From assembly GCA_035578175.1 (NCBI GenBank), contig JAQMRL010000003.1:84951969-85015968 (forward strand): a stretch of DNA of 64,000 nucleotides, in the 5' to 3' direction. Source of the DNA: Catonia carolina (taxonomy: Eukaryota; Arthropoda; Insecta; Hemiptera; Achilidae). Both the position numbers and the translations under genes were made by a program. The notes beneath the pieces are model-generated. The model searched no databases. It saw nothing but the letters and a program-made list of their open reading frames with translations, and was not told the DNA's origin. The first letter of the stretch is position 1. Every line of letters starts with the position of its first letter. Below, one piece after another: positions 1 to 12,600 of the stretch.

Positions 1-1087
1 GAAGTGTATATTGAAGGTGACAATAAGTGATTATGTATAAAATTAAAATTAAATTGTTTACGTCAGTCTCGTTATTTAATAGCCACACCTCGTATATTGA
101 CACGATTGCTCATAATATAAGCAACCACTAGATATTGACATCCGCCTCTTTGCCAGTCAATAGAGCATAAAAAATAAGTATGTTGCCGGTCTTCTAAAAA
201 TCAATTTTTTTTTAGATACGCCCCTTTGCCAGTTCACGGACGAATTGTACTACATTCTAGTATAACTTACTTAGCAGACTGAAGATGAAAAGCTTTTAAA
301 GGTAAAAAATAAATGAGCGATAAAGAATTATGAAAGTTAGATGTTTCAACAAACGTAAGATAACAAATTATCCACACAAGATGATAAATGAGACAATGGA
401 TTTGAACAAAGAGATTGGAAAACCAAAATAATTTTATCAAACAAATCACAAATAGTGCTGTAATAGACCCACATAGCAAGAAAGAATAATTCAGCGTAAC
501 TTTTGTAAGGGACACATCAAAAAAAATAGTATTAACTATTAAGTAATAATGAATGTGTCAAAAAAGTAAAAAATAAAAACTAATATTCCATGTTTACGGA
601 CACCAAATCAATTTAAAGTTAAATACATTTTTATATTTAAATAGTAGAAATATTATAGGAATTCACACAGTTTATTTCTCTCAATCAAAACTTTCCTTTC
701 GAGAAGAAAATTCAAATACGACTCCCTCAATTATTAATAATCACTCACCATTTTGAATTTATTTCTTTTTGAATTACAAAATCATTTTCACAAAGTTGGA
801 TCAACAAGGTTTTGTTAAAGCTCTTGCCTTTGTCATACGACCTACATCAGTGTAAAGTATTACTGGTTAATAATAAACAATAATTACTAGAAACAAAATA
901 AAAATTAATGTATAAAAATAAAATACAAAATAATACTAAAATAAACAAAAATTAGTTTAGAAAAAAAATGGGATAGAAAGATATGGTGGCATCCATAGCC
1001 GAATTTGACGGGATCCTTTTAAAAGTGTTTTTAAATGTTTATGTATGGTAGCGTAACATACATGTTTATGTAATTCATCAAAATTAT
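1..1087. other. mor intron 7, no recognisable feature
   Basis: AT-rich sequence with poly-A/T runs. No exon matching the SMARCC continuation, no transposase or RT similarity and no RNA gene was recognised. The short open frame at 267-515 reads as random AT-rich translation. Confidence 0.6.
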
Positions 1088-1466
1088 TTGTTGTTGTTTA
1101 GGTCATCAGCCAAAAGGCTGGTTTGAACCTGTAGAGGTTTTACTACGTAAAACGAGGAGTGAGGTGGTTTACTATAGCCTTCCTCACTGAGTGGAAAAGT
1201 ACGCTTATCAGCATGTCAGGCCCTCTGAAAAGCATATACTTTCCACTCTGCAAATGACACTTCACTTCATTCATTACAGGGTCTGGCTGTAAAATGAAAT
1301 CCATTACTTTCAGACGAGATAACTCTGATTAGTGTCTTTTACAACTCTACCTCTTCTGTTCTTAAATGATTCAGTCATTTAATTAGTTGACCATGTGATA
1401 AGAAACAGAACAATTTATTTTAGCCCTGCAACTAACAGATGGAGTGTAAAATTATTTAAGTTAAAT
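1088..1466 (-). repeat. Family A SINE-like repeat, copy 1
   Basis: About 380-bp repeat with seven copies in the window. Oriented by its (AAC)n tail it begins with a hairpin built on GAGTGT/ACACTC and runs through TTCTTATCACATGG. The block AAGGCAATGGTAAACCACC is among its best conserved. It ends CAGCC-TTTC-GGCTG, then ATGACCTAAACAACAAC. GGTTCAAACC near the 3' end resembles a pol III B box but lies at the wrong end for a standard tRNA-head SINE. No coding capacity. Multicopy status, tail and length suggest a SINE mobilised by a LINE with an AAC-rich 3' end. Confidence 0.8.
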
Positions 1467-2734
1467 TATTCAAAATTATTTAAGATCTCATAAAAAAACA
1501 TCCATAAATGTCTCACAGCTGAATATTTAGGATTTATTCATTCTTTTCTATGTCTAACTGTTATGCACATTAAAGCTAATGCAGCTGTTGAAGACTGATG
1601 AATGAAAAAATACCAGACAAGACTGGTGGTAGAACTCCTGACATAAAAACTAGTGTACTAATCACTACACCATCAGTTTTACTTTACAGCAGAAAAGCAA
1701 TCTGAATTTAAAACAAAACATTCCTAAAAAAAACAAATATATTAAATGTACTACTTTTAACTGTTAAACAAATTGATAAGATATATTACTTTTCAGTTGC
1801 TTTTCTATAACCATGAATACCACCTTATCTTGTTGAAAAAGGAATTGGGAAATGAGGATGTTAAATACTTAAAGAGCCAATACCGGAAAATGAATTTGTT
1901 AATGGCAATGTTTAAGTGCGACATTACATGATACCCTTTTTCACTGTACTACATGTATTTTGTTAGACACCAATTTACATGTGAGTCAGCGTGAGCCAGG
2001 TCATTATTTATCTTTTTTTGTTTACAAAAATTAATGTAAAAAAATGTATTTACTTGCCAAAACTGAAAATTAAAGACATTGCATTGTTTTATACTAAACA
2101 AGCCACAAAAGAATTTTTCATAAATATTTAATAACAAAGAATAAAGATTATAATTAAAATTTATTTTAACGTTTTACTGGGTTCCAATAAAAGTAGAATG
2201 AAATGTTACGGGCATTCCATTCATAAGTTTAAAGAAATCTTAGAGCTGTAACACCATGTTTTTTAAAATAATTTTTATAGGATGAATATCATCAGCCTTA
2301 AAGAAAATCATCCATTTTCTAGTGTCTACACAATATAGTCACAACAAAAATGAAAGAAAAAGAAAAAAAGAAAAAAAAATTTATTATTGAGGAATTGAAA
2401 TTCCTCAGACATAAAGACAACCTGTGTGTCTGTAAACGGTGAGTACCTTAGAATGACTAGGAAAGCTGGTCTAAGAGTAGCAGAGAAATTTGAGAGAAAG
2501 ATCCTCTCCAAGATAAAGGATTCAAAAATAGTAGACAGACAATATAGGTTATGAGAAGAACTGTATAGCCTGATTTTCATAAGGAGAGCGCTGGGCAAAA
2601 CGTGCGTCTGTCTTCGTATAGTCTACTATGTACTGCAACAGGGCAGCATAAGTAATCAACAATGGAACAGCATGCCTACAAAATACTATGGTTGTTGTGA
2701 ATTTTCAACAACACTGACTGTATATCTAACTGTA
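1467..2734. other. mor intron 7, no clear feature
   Basis: AT-rich. A weak tRNA-like segment around 1620-1680 could be a degraded SINE head. Nothing else was recognised, and the minus-strand frames at 1949-2137 and 2326-2598 look like chance. Confidence 0.5.
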
Positions 2735-3655
2735 CGAGGGTCGTTTGAAAAGTTCGTGCAAAGTCAGATATATGGCACTACTGGCGCATATCGAGCATAT
2801 GTTTAGTTAGTAGCATCTATTGGAAAAACACAAGTGTAGTTTCAGCCAGATCGGTCTATTTCTTTGTGTTTGACATTCGTTTTAATCAAGGAAGTAGAGT
2901 GATTTTCAAAAAATGGATGAAAAAGAATTTCGAGTGAAGTGTTGCAAGGACGGTTTGCAGCTGTTCCAGAAGAATTAGGAGGACTTTAAGCGTCGTTTCG
3001 TCACTGTGGATGAAACATGGATACATCACTACACTCCTGAGACCAAAGAACAATCTAAACGATGGGTTATGAAGGGGGAATCTGCGCCAAAAAAGGCGAA
3101 GACAGTTCCTTCGGCCGGAAAGATTATGGCGACTGTCTTTTGGGATTCACAAGGAATAATCTTCATCGATTTTCTGGAAAAAGGGTAAAACTATTACAGG
3201 TGCATATTATTCATCATTATTGGACCGTTTGAAAACCGAGCTGCAAAAAAAAACGCCCACGATTGCCCCACAAAAAAGTCCTTTTCCATCACGACAACGC
3301 ACCACGCTCACGCCTCAGCAGTTGTGGTCACAAAATTAATGGAAATAGGGTTCCAACTCGTTTCACATCCCCCCCTATTCTCCAGACTTGGCTCCCTCTG
3401 ACTACTATTTGTTTCCCAATTTGAAGAAATGGCTAGCGGGAAAAAGATTTTGTTCAAACGAGGAGGTGATTGCAGGAATGAATGGCTATTTTTCAGACTT
3501 GGACAAATCCTATTATTCAGAAGGGATCAACAAACTAGAGCACCTTTGGACGAAGTGTATAAGCCTAAAAGGAGACTATGTCGAAAAATAAAAAAGGTTT
3601 ACCCCAAATAATTAAGTAGTTTTTATTTTTGCACGGACTTTTCAAACGCTCCTCG
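2735..3655 (+). mobile_element. Degenerate mariner element (internal deletion)
   Basis: Flanked by TA at both ends, with inverted repeats starting CGAGGGTCGTTTGAAAAG at the left and matching TTTTCAAACGCTCCTCG at the right. The 921-bp length is short of the usual roughly 1.3 kb. An N-terminal start (MDEKEF, about 2913) jumps to CKDGLQLFQKN, an in-frame stop, and then a frame from 3006 with VDETWIHHYTPE, the first catalytic Asp region. A frameshift near 3190 precedes a frame with YSPDLAPSDYY (around 3375-3415), the third catalytic Asp motif. The transposase is inactive and the termini are well preserved. Confidence 0.93.
3006..3591 (+). pseudogene. mariner transposase pseudogene (catalytic half)
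   Basis: Two open pieces, 3006-3188 and 3388-3591, carry the mariner-family catalytic half: DETWIHHY with KAKTVPSAGKIMATVFWD, then YSPDLAPSDYYLFPNLKKWL and a C-terminal GDYVEK. They are separated by frameshifts around the second catalytic motif (HHDNAP is visible in another frame near 3290). The DNA-binding half is mostly deleted. Confidence 0.93.
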
Positions 3656-3754
3656 TAGGTTGGAGGGGTATGCAGGGTCAAAGTCAAGTATGCGAATGCG
3701 TAGCCCAGCGCTCACAGCAATTGGTTTGGCCCTTACAATAATTAATGGAAACGA

Positions 3755-4060
3755 TTAGAAAAAGAAGACTAAAATTTAGGAATGCCGTATAGAATGGATG
3801 ACAAAACACATTTTTAAGAAACTAAACAATAGACTAAGGTGTCAGATAAATGGTTCAAACAAGTCAGAAAAATATTGAGAAAACCAGAATAAACTGACAA
3901 ACTTAATGATCCAAACCGTATACAGACAACTAATTATGACTCTAAGGGCTTCCATGAAGAGTAAAACGAATTATCGAGTGGGCAGAAGAAAGGAGAAAAG
4001 CATACGATGATCAAATGCTAAGAATGAGGGCTGGAAAAAGAGCTTCCAGAAATGTTTAAG
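3755..4060 (+). pseudogene. LINE 3'-end fragment (RT C-terminus)
   Basis: With frameshifts the translation gives KRRRLKF..RMDDK at 3760-3810 and WAEERRKAYDDQM near 3975-4020, the pattern seen after the RT domain in some endonuclease-RT LINEs. Heavily decayed; assigned by pattern only. Confidence 0.45.
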
Positions 4061-4801
4061 TCCCTCATATGGTCTAAAATTGGCCCAATATGAAAAAAGA
4101 TGACTACCATATTTCTTATCCCATTTTAAAAGGGTAATTAATAAGAAATTTTTCATATTTAATCACTCGTATCAACCGTAAATGTATTATTGTTGGAATG
4201 ACCAAAAAAAAAAAAAAAAAAAGAAACGGTTCCAAATTATCTTTTCTTAAAAAGCTTTTATATTTCTTTCCAATGTTTCATACATACAAATAACCTTCTA
4301 CAAAACCTTATAGAGTTTTGTAATGTTGTAAAATGTTCAGATTTCACAAGAAATGTGATTAGAAAAACTGTATGGTTTTAACAACAAAACTGAAGTTTGT
4401 ATATTTATTGCATGAACGTCATGTGGCATGAAAACTATTAGTAGGAATACATATAAAATTCCTAACATATTCCTAATGATTTATTAATCATGTTCTATTA
4501 TGTTTTTTTTAGTTTTTAATTTCATTAAAACAATTTTCATCATTAAAAGACATTTTGAAGTCTGACGTTCAGAATAACTTTACATCGTTATTTAGCACAA
4601 AAAATGGTAGAAGGAAAGGAAAAATAAAATAAGATTATAACAGGATGAATAGGTAGTCAATGAATTCCAGGATCAAGGAATGAGACGTGTTTAAAGTCAG
4701 TTAAAAATCTCATTGTTTGTTCTTTCTAAAACATTCACAGCATTTTTTTGAAGAAAAAGATTTAACTTTTTTTTTATAATTAAAGTATTTATAAATCTTA
4801 C

Positions 4802-4914
4802 CTCTTCCGTTTCCCCATTTTGACAGGAGGAGATGGCGATCGTTTCCGTTTCTGTTTCTTTTTTGATCTGTCCGGATCAGACTGGCTCATAAGATCCTCA
4901 ACTGTCAATCGCAA
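4802..4914 (-). CDS. mor: mor exon 7 (residues 271-307, basic linker)
   Basis: 113 nt (37 codons plus two bases). After [16 protein letters not shown] it runs into a basic, serine/proline-rich stretch [13 protein letters not shown] (288-300), a likely nuclear localisation signal also present in SMARCC1/2. Donor GTAAGA at 4801. The next exon was not recognised between 1 and 4800, so the gene leaves the window here. Confidence 0.92.
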
Positions 4915-6618
4915 CTATAACATTATGAAAAGATATTCTATATTACACATTACTTCATTAAAAAAAAATCTGGTGTGAAACACTCACACAACTTTCTCTT
5001 GCCAATACAAATAATTAACATTAATACTAACATTAGTAATAAAACGTTAGAAATAAACAAAAAAACTAACCTCAATAAACATAACCTAATTTTAATCATG
5101 AGTGAAAGATGCAAAATGAAAATCAAACCCAGTTTGGCTTAAAAATACAGAAAATCGCTCTTTCACGCTAAACTAGGCTCTGTAGAGAAAAATGCTATTA
5201 ATAAAAGTCGTAGATCTTTTAATTTCCTATAAATTTGATTATATACACTTTTGTTGTAAAATGCGTACTAAGGCCAAAATTTGAAAAAATCACACGTTTT
5301 CATGAGAAAAAAACAGAAAATCGCTAATTACCGCTAAACTAAGCGTTATACAAAAAAATGTTTGATATAAAAGTTGTAGGATTTAAAATTCTCTACATTT
5401 TTTATTATATAAATTTTTGCGCTAAAATGCATATTGAAGCCGTTATCTTAAAAAAACAATTTTTTTTACATGAAAACAGCCTCACCAAGAATTTCAGCAA
5501 ACATGGCGCCTACCCTGTCTTGTAGAGCATAAAAAATTTAACAAACCAGGGGATTTTAAAAAACATCGTAGGACCAGTTTTTGAGAAAATCACAAAAAAG
5601 TGAAAAATTACACGAATAAACTACTACTTCCGGTTGATCGATTTTGATGAAAATGTTCGTGTTGGGTCCGGTAGTGGTATGTAACTAGTTTCAAGTTTCA
5701 AGTTCGTACGATGTTCCGTTCTTGAGATATTCTGTTCACACACACACACACACACACAGACCAATCGCTAAAAACATGTTTTTTTTGGGTTTATGGTGTC
5801 TGAAAACGTGTATCCGGTGAAAACTCGATTTCGAAAAATCGACATGAAAATATTCATATAGGCAAGAGAAAGTAAAAAATAGACAAATTTTTAACAAAAC
5901 TTACTCAACATTTTTGGTCGCATACAGTAATTAAAAATTCTAAAATTTAGAATTATATAATACAATAAATTCGTTCTATACAGTTATACAATAGCATTCA
6001 CAAACCAATACACAATCGGTAATGAAAAATATTATATACAAAAATGTTACAAATTAATATTAATACACGTAATTCATGTTAATAGTATCACAAACAATAT
6101 GATACTACTGTACCAATATTCATAAATACACTGACGATAAATACATTAATACGCAACAATTAAATTTGTTTAACGTTAAAAAATGCGCAGCAACATAATT
6201 CCCTTAAGGTCAAACATCGTACTGATCTGCATACATTATTATTTATTAAAGTAATATTAACACAATACACTTTGTTACAAAATAATTTTAAAAAATACAT
6301 AAATACCAAAAAAGTTTTTAATTTTTGTTAACAGAAAATTTCAACACGGTTCAAGAAGTTAATATTTAACAACAAGAATAATTATTGAGTTAACGTAAAA
6401 AAAATCTAATGTGAAACACTAACACGACTTTCTCTTGCCACTGTAACAACTGAAAAACGTAACCTAATACGAATCATAAATTGGATGGTGCTAAATGAAA
6501 ATCAACCCCTGTTGGACCTTGATTTTGTTGATCAAAATATGTAAAATCACTAATTGATGTTAAACTAAGCTCTGCAGAATAAACCTAAAATATAACTTTT
6601 ATTTTTTAAATATTTTGT

Positions 6619-6657
<39 letters not shown>

Positions 6658-9600
6658 TAGATGACCTTTAAAAAATTTATAATTTTTATTTTGAACATTT
6701 TTTTTTCTACAGTTTAGTTACAGTTAGTACAGTACAATTTAGTTAGGTTAGTAGTTTAGTACAGTTTTAGTTTGGTGTTTTTCTGTATTTTAAGTCATAC
6801 AGAGATTGATTTTCATTTTGCATCATTCACTCATAATTAAAATTATGTTATGTTTTTCATTTTACAGTAATCCCTTGTTATCCGCGGGGGTTACCGCGGT
6901 TAATAATACCTTATATGAGCGAAAAGATGGGCGTTAGGTTCTAAAGGTAAACTCCTGTAGTCGTTTTAAGTGTTTAATAGTTTTAGGAACATTTTGCCAT
7001 TATTATAATCTATGAATATAATGAATACAGTACTATACGTATACAAAAATTAAGTTGCTTTAAAATAGTTATGGCTGTCTGCTTCTTCTTCTTTTCAAAC
7101 TCCTTGTGGACTTCTTCATGTGTTATAATCAGCTCCTGAGTCCGCTTTTGAATTGAAGGGCCTTTTCCATGACTGGATCCGTCTCCAACACGTGGTCAGC
7201 CAACGCGTTGCCATGCTGAGGATCTCGTTGATGGTTTGTGAAGAAATGCTTGGCTTTGTTTCAGGATCGTCGAACACACAAAGAACTGTACGTACGTACG
7301 AAAAAGTTAGACTGACACATGGAGGAAAACATACGGAGAAATTACAGTATGGTGCCTGGGCGTACGTATGGCGGTGAGGGTGGGGTGTTACTGGCGGGGC
7401 CCGGTACCCGGTAACGCGCTCACTACGTACAGTGCGTGGAAATCTACCTTGGCTCATGGCGGCCGTCGCCATACTAATGTGTCACTCAACATGATACAGA
7501 CGCCAAAACATTTATTCTAATACATATTTTCAGAATTGTATGACTTTCCAACCAAGTACGATGTACACAAGGTGAGAAAATGTATGTATTTTAAGGTTTT
7601 AGGCCCACGGACAAAGTCCGCAAATAATCGAAACCCGCGAATACCAAGGGATTATTGTATATTGTTTACTAATGATTAATAATAGACTGCTTTCAATCTG
7701 AATGATGTATATATTTAGATGACGGATCCACCAAAACTTGTTAGTAAAAATAAAAATAAATGAATATGAAAACTGATAATACAGATGTTGTCATTTAAAT
7801 TTTTTAATACGTAACCCTTTGCAGAATAAAAAATTAACATACCCTATGAACTTTTTTCTTTCCAGTCTCATCTACTTCATAATCTTCTTCATTCATCCAT
7901 TCATTGTATTGGTCAGACTCCAAAACCCATGATGCACTCACCTGTAACAAATCACAACATTAAGACGTTAAATATAGGCATGTAGAAATAATAACAAAAG
8001 TAATTACACAAAATACTTGAAAGTAACTGCCCTTAACAGACAGGTGGAGTGTCAATTTATTTACACTCAATCTGTCCATTGCAGGGCTAAAATAAATAGT
8101 TCTGTTTCTTATCACATGGTCAGCCAATTAAATGACTGAATCATTTAAGAACAGAAGAGGTTAAGGTGCAAAAGACACTAATCAGAGTTGTCTCCTCTGA
8201 AAGTAATGAATTTCATTATACAGCCAGACCCTGTGGTGAATGAAGTGAAGGTGTCATTTGCAGAGTTGAAAATTGTGCTTTTCAGAGGGCCCGGCATGCT
8301 GATAAGTGTACTTTTCCGCTCGGTGAGGAAGGCAATGGTAAACCACCTCACTCCTCGTTTTACTTAGTAAAACCTCTACAGGTTCAAACCAGCCTTTCGG
8401 CTGATGACCTAAACAACAACAACAACAACCTGAAAGTAACTACAGTCCAGCCTCTCTTAGTTTGCTCCTAATGTAAACAAATAATGACGTCACTGAGCAT
8501 GCGCATTATATCAAAATGTGTACACGCTGATTAAAAAGTAACAACAAAATACTTTTAAAAGTATTTTTATAAATGAAATTGTTAGGCCTATGTCCTATCA
8601 TGACTGATGTTTTTAGTACTTGAAGTGCTTATAATTTAAAAAATAGTTAACTTAATAGGAATACGACATCTGTAAAGTCGCGGCCTCTAGCGTGCACCCT
8701 GTAGTAGGTGGGTTTTGTTTGTTGACAGTAGGAGCAAACTAACAACGGCTCAACTATACAGAAAATGTTTGTTAAAATTATGTATTTATTTATATGTTAG
8801 TACAGTTTCACTCTTAGTTTTATGTGCTTTATAATTAAGATTTTAGGCCCAAAACGGGCAGGTGGAGTGTTATTTTAATTGCACTCTATCTGTTTGGTCC
8901 AGGGCTAAAAAAAATAGTTCTGTTTCTTATCACATAGTCAGCCACTTATATGACTGAATTTTTTAAGAACAGAAAAGGTAGAGGCGTAAAAGACACTAGT
9001 CAGAGTTATCTCCTCTGAGAGTAATGAATTTCACTATGCAAACAGACCCTGAGGTGAATGAAGTGAAGTTGTCATTTGCAGGGTGGAAAGTGAGTGCTTT
9101 TCGGAGGGCCTGGCATGCTGATAAGCATACTCTTTCAACTCAGTGAGGAAGGCAAGAGTAAACCACCTTACTCCTCGTTTTTACTTATTAAAACCTCTAG
9201 AGGTTCAAACCAGCCTTTCGGCTGTTGATGTAAACAACAACAACAATTAAGATTTAGTTTTTCTTTTAAATAATGTAGGAATAAGGGAATCATATACCTA
9301 AATGTACCCTTATACATTCCAGTGTGAATTTCCTATTCAAACTATCTTAAAAAAAAATGGATCTCACATTTAGCATAAAGTATTATTTATCAGAGGGTTA
9401 AACCGCTTTATTAATCAATAACAATCAACCTTTTAAAGTATAAGAACTGAAATCCCAAAATGCACTAATTGTAACATTATTAAGTCACTTTGACGCATAA
9501 TATGTGTCAAAGAACATATTATGCGTCTTTATAATAGTCTTTATGCGTATTATGCATATTATGCCACTTTGACGCATAATATGTGTCAAAGTGACACATT

Positions 9601-12600
9601 ATCCATCCAATGGTAAACTCGCGAATGCGCAAATTCTCAGTTTTACAGGAGAGCAAAAAACAAATTCAACGCTTTCTTCTTTAACACATTTTGTGTATTT
9701 TCAAAACTTTACAAAGGCTGTATCTCCCTAACCGAACAAAATACATATTCGCGAGTTTACTACAACATGTGATTATTTATCAGAGGGTTAAACCGCTTTA
9801 TTAATCAATAACGATCAACCTTTTAAAGTATAAGAACTGAAATCCCAAAATGCACTAATTGTAACATTATTAAGTCACTTTGACACAAATAATATGTTGT
9901 GTCAAAGTGACACATTATCCATCCAATGGTAAACTCGCGAATGTGCAAATTCTCAGTTTTACAGGAGAGCAAAAAACAAAAAAGGCTGTATACATCAGCA
10001 TGCACTAACAAACTCATATTCGCAAAATTTGCACATTCGCGAGTTTACCATTGGAGGGACGATATAAAAGAAAACACAGAGACAATAATACTTATGGTAA
10101 TAAAAAAATTACACTGATAATAAACTGACCCTCCACGGAGGTGTATGAGGCGCAGGTGAATCAGGTGGATCAACCGGTAGTTCTGTGCTCACCCATGAAT
10201 CGTAAGAGTCAGGGAAGTAATACCAATGCATCATCACCATGCGGTCTCTTCTGAATGCTGGCCGAGCGTATTCTTCATCCAATGGATCCACAACTGGATA
10301 TATTATGTGAGTTGCTTCCTCTTCCGTGTCTAAACAAATGAATGAAACAAAAAATTTTACAATTCCTTGGCTAAAATGAATAAAAAAAAGTAATTACTTT
10401 TATTTGCCCATTTTGAAGTAAATACAATAGAATCTCGGTAGTCCGGCACCTCCAGTAATCCAGCCCTTAAAATATTAGGCCTAAAAGTATGAAACCTCAC
10501 CCAGGACAGATTTTGGTAAAAGATTTAAATTGAATTAGGGAAATCAACTTGACCTAATTACAGCGGATTTAATATAACATCTATGTTTAGGATTTGATTA
10601 AAGAAATGAATAAGCAGACCTTAATTATTGTTAAATGGAATAATTTTTAGCCTTTTATCCAAAACCCAGAACTGGGTCATACTCTTTACTTCATGCTGAA
10701 TTGACAACGAAACTTAATTCTCAGAATACGAGCACCCCCACACCGCACTAGGCGATGTCACTAGCCGATAATTATGTTTAGTACAATGATTACAGAAGTA
10801 CTCAGCAAACCTTTTTTAATTAGTTAATTTAATTTAAAATCACATAGAAATCAATGCATATTTATTTTTTGTTTAATTTTATAATTAATAATTCCAAAAT
10901 TCCAACACATCCAGTAATCCGGCACCTTCTCGGTCCTGAACAGGCCGGATTACTGAGATTCTACTGTATTTATGACTATATGAATAAAGTTTTTATAATT
11001 AATGACTCTTTCAAGTAATGAGTGTTATAAAAAAAAGTATTTTCTGCAACAACACACTAAAACTTTTTTTACATTAATTACTTAAATGACGTGAAAAAAC
11101 CTGTTATTGCTTTTACCTTAAACAATTACCGGAATGTTTTAAGTTTACTGAAGACCTACCTAGAATTTATAAAAACTAGTACGACGGCTTTTTTCATGAA
11201 CATACACAATAGAAAAGCTTTCAAAGATGTTCAAAGAACATCGGACTATTGATCAGGACGATGATGATAAAAATTTACTAAATTTTGAGAAACAGAGTGT
11301 AAAGAATATAACTAAAATCTGTTTAGAAGAATCATTACGAAAAAAGAGGAGGTTCTTTAACAATGCAAGAACAAATGGAGATATTTTTAAAATACCTACA
11401 CCAATTTATCCGTACAATAGTTTATTTTTACAGGATCACCCACAATCACAAGATCAATTCAATTCTCAACTTAATAGGACCTAAAATAGTAATTTTCTGC
11501 TCCGGAAGAAAACAGAAGAAGAGATAGGTTAGTAAGGCATAAGACATCCATGTATTGCTCTATCAATAATAGAGGGTAATTTTGAAGGAGTGAATTGTAG
11601 GGGGTGCAAAGGTTAGAATATTTAAAGAAAATTACAAAATATGTAAGGTGTTCCAGGTATGAAACGACTTACGACTTGCGAAAGATAGAAAAGCGGCTTG
11701 GAGAATTGCATCAAACCAGTCAAGACTGATGACAATAAAAATTACTATAATATATTTAAATGCTCCATATGATACACAATACCTGAATTCAAATTTAAAT
11801 ACATAGCATCGTTAAGTTACAAAACAGTGCTCAATGAAATAAATTACGAATAGAAGGTTTCAGTATCTAAAAATTTGTTTACTAATGCCTATGTTTTTTT
11901 ATTTTGTTTTAAATTGCTTTAAATTTTGTTTGTATAACAAACAGTAATGAATTGTTAATTAAATAAACTTTGTGTACCCAACAGTGTGAGGAATCATTAT
12001 TAGATGTACTTCTAATACAACGATGGCATAATATTGCTGCAAACAAAATAGTTTTCATTTAAAATCTCACTTAAAAAAAACTAAAAACTGTACTGTAATG
12101 TAAGATTTTTTTGTTCATTAAAAATGGCTGTATTTTCATTTATACGAGGGTCATTCGTAAAGTAAGGTCTGTTTTTGTATAAAAAATTAACCAAAATAGA
12201 TTAGATCAAAAACCTTGTTTTATTTAATTCCTGACATCTTAATCTATTTTTCTACATAATTTCCATTTTTTTAAAACATTTATCATAACGTTCTACAAGC
12301 TTTTGAATACCAGTGTCGTAGAACTCTGCCGCCTGTGAATATAACCAGTCATGAACAGCTTCTTTCACCTCGTCATCAGAGTTGAAGCGCTTACCGCCGA
12401 GAAACCCCTCATGTTCGAGAATTCCAATGCTAATGACGAAATAGTGAATCGCCGATTTTCACGAATCTTTTCTTCAATGGCTTTGACTGAATCTTCCGCG
12501 ATCACTGATGGTCGGCCAGATCGCGGTTCATCATGGACATTGTCCCTTCCCTCCTTGAAAGCTCTCACACACTTGCGCACTTTACTGTCACTCATTGCAT

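Noticed and set aside
1..4800. Further mor exon downstream of exon 7
   Set aside because: No segment on the minus strand encodes the expected continuation; only a mariner, a LINE fragment and a SINE-like repeat are seen.
7116..7472. 118-codon minus-strand frame suggesting a small gene
   Set aside because: Lies entirely inside a TA-flanked Tigger-type element; only a short decayed transposase-like tail is visible, in another frame.
11227..11484. 85-codon plus-strand open frame beginning [14 protein letters not shown]
   Set aside because: No domain, no recognisable promoter or splice context, inside mor intron 4; acidic and lysine-rich composition is expected from AT-rich DNA.
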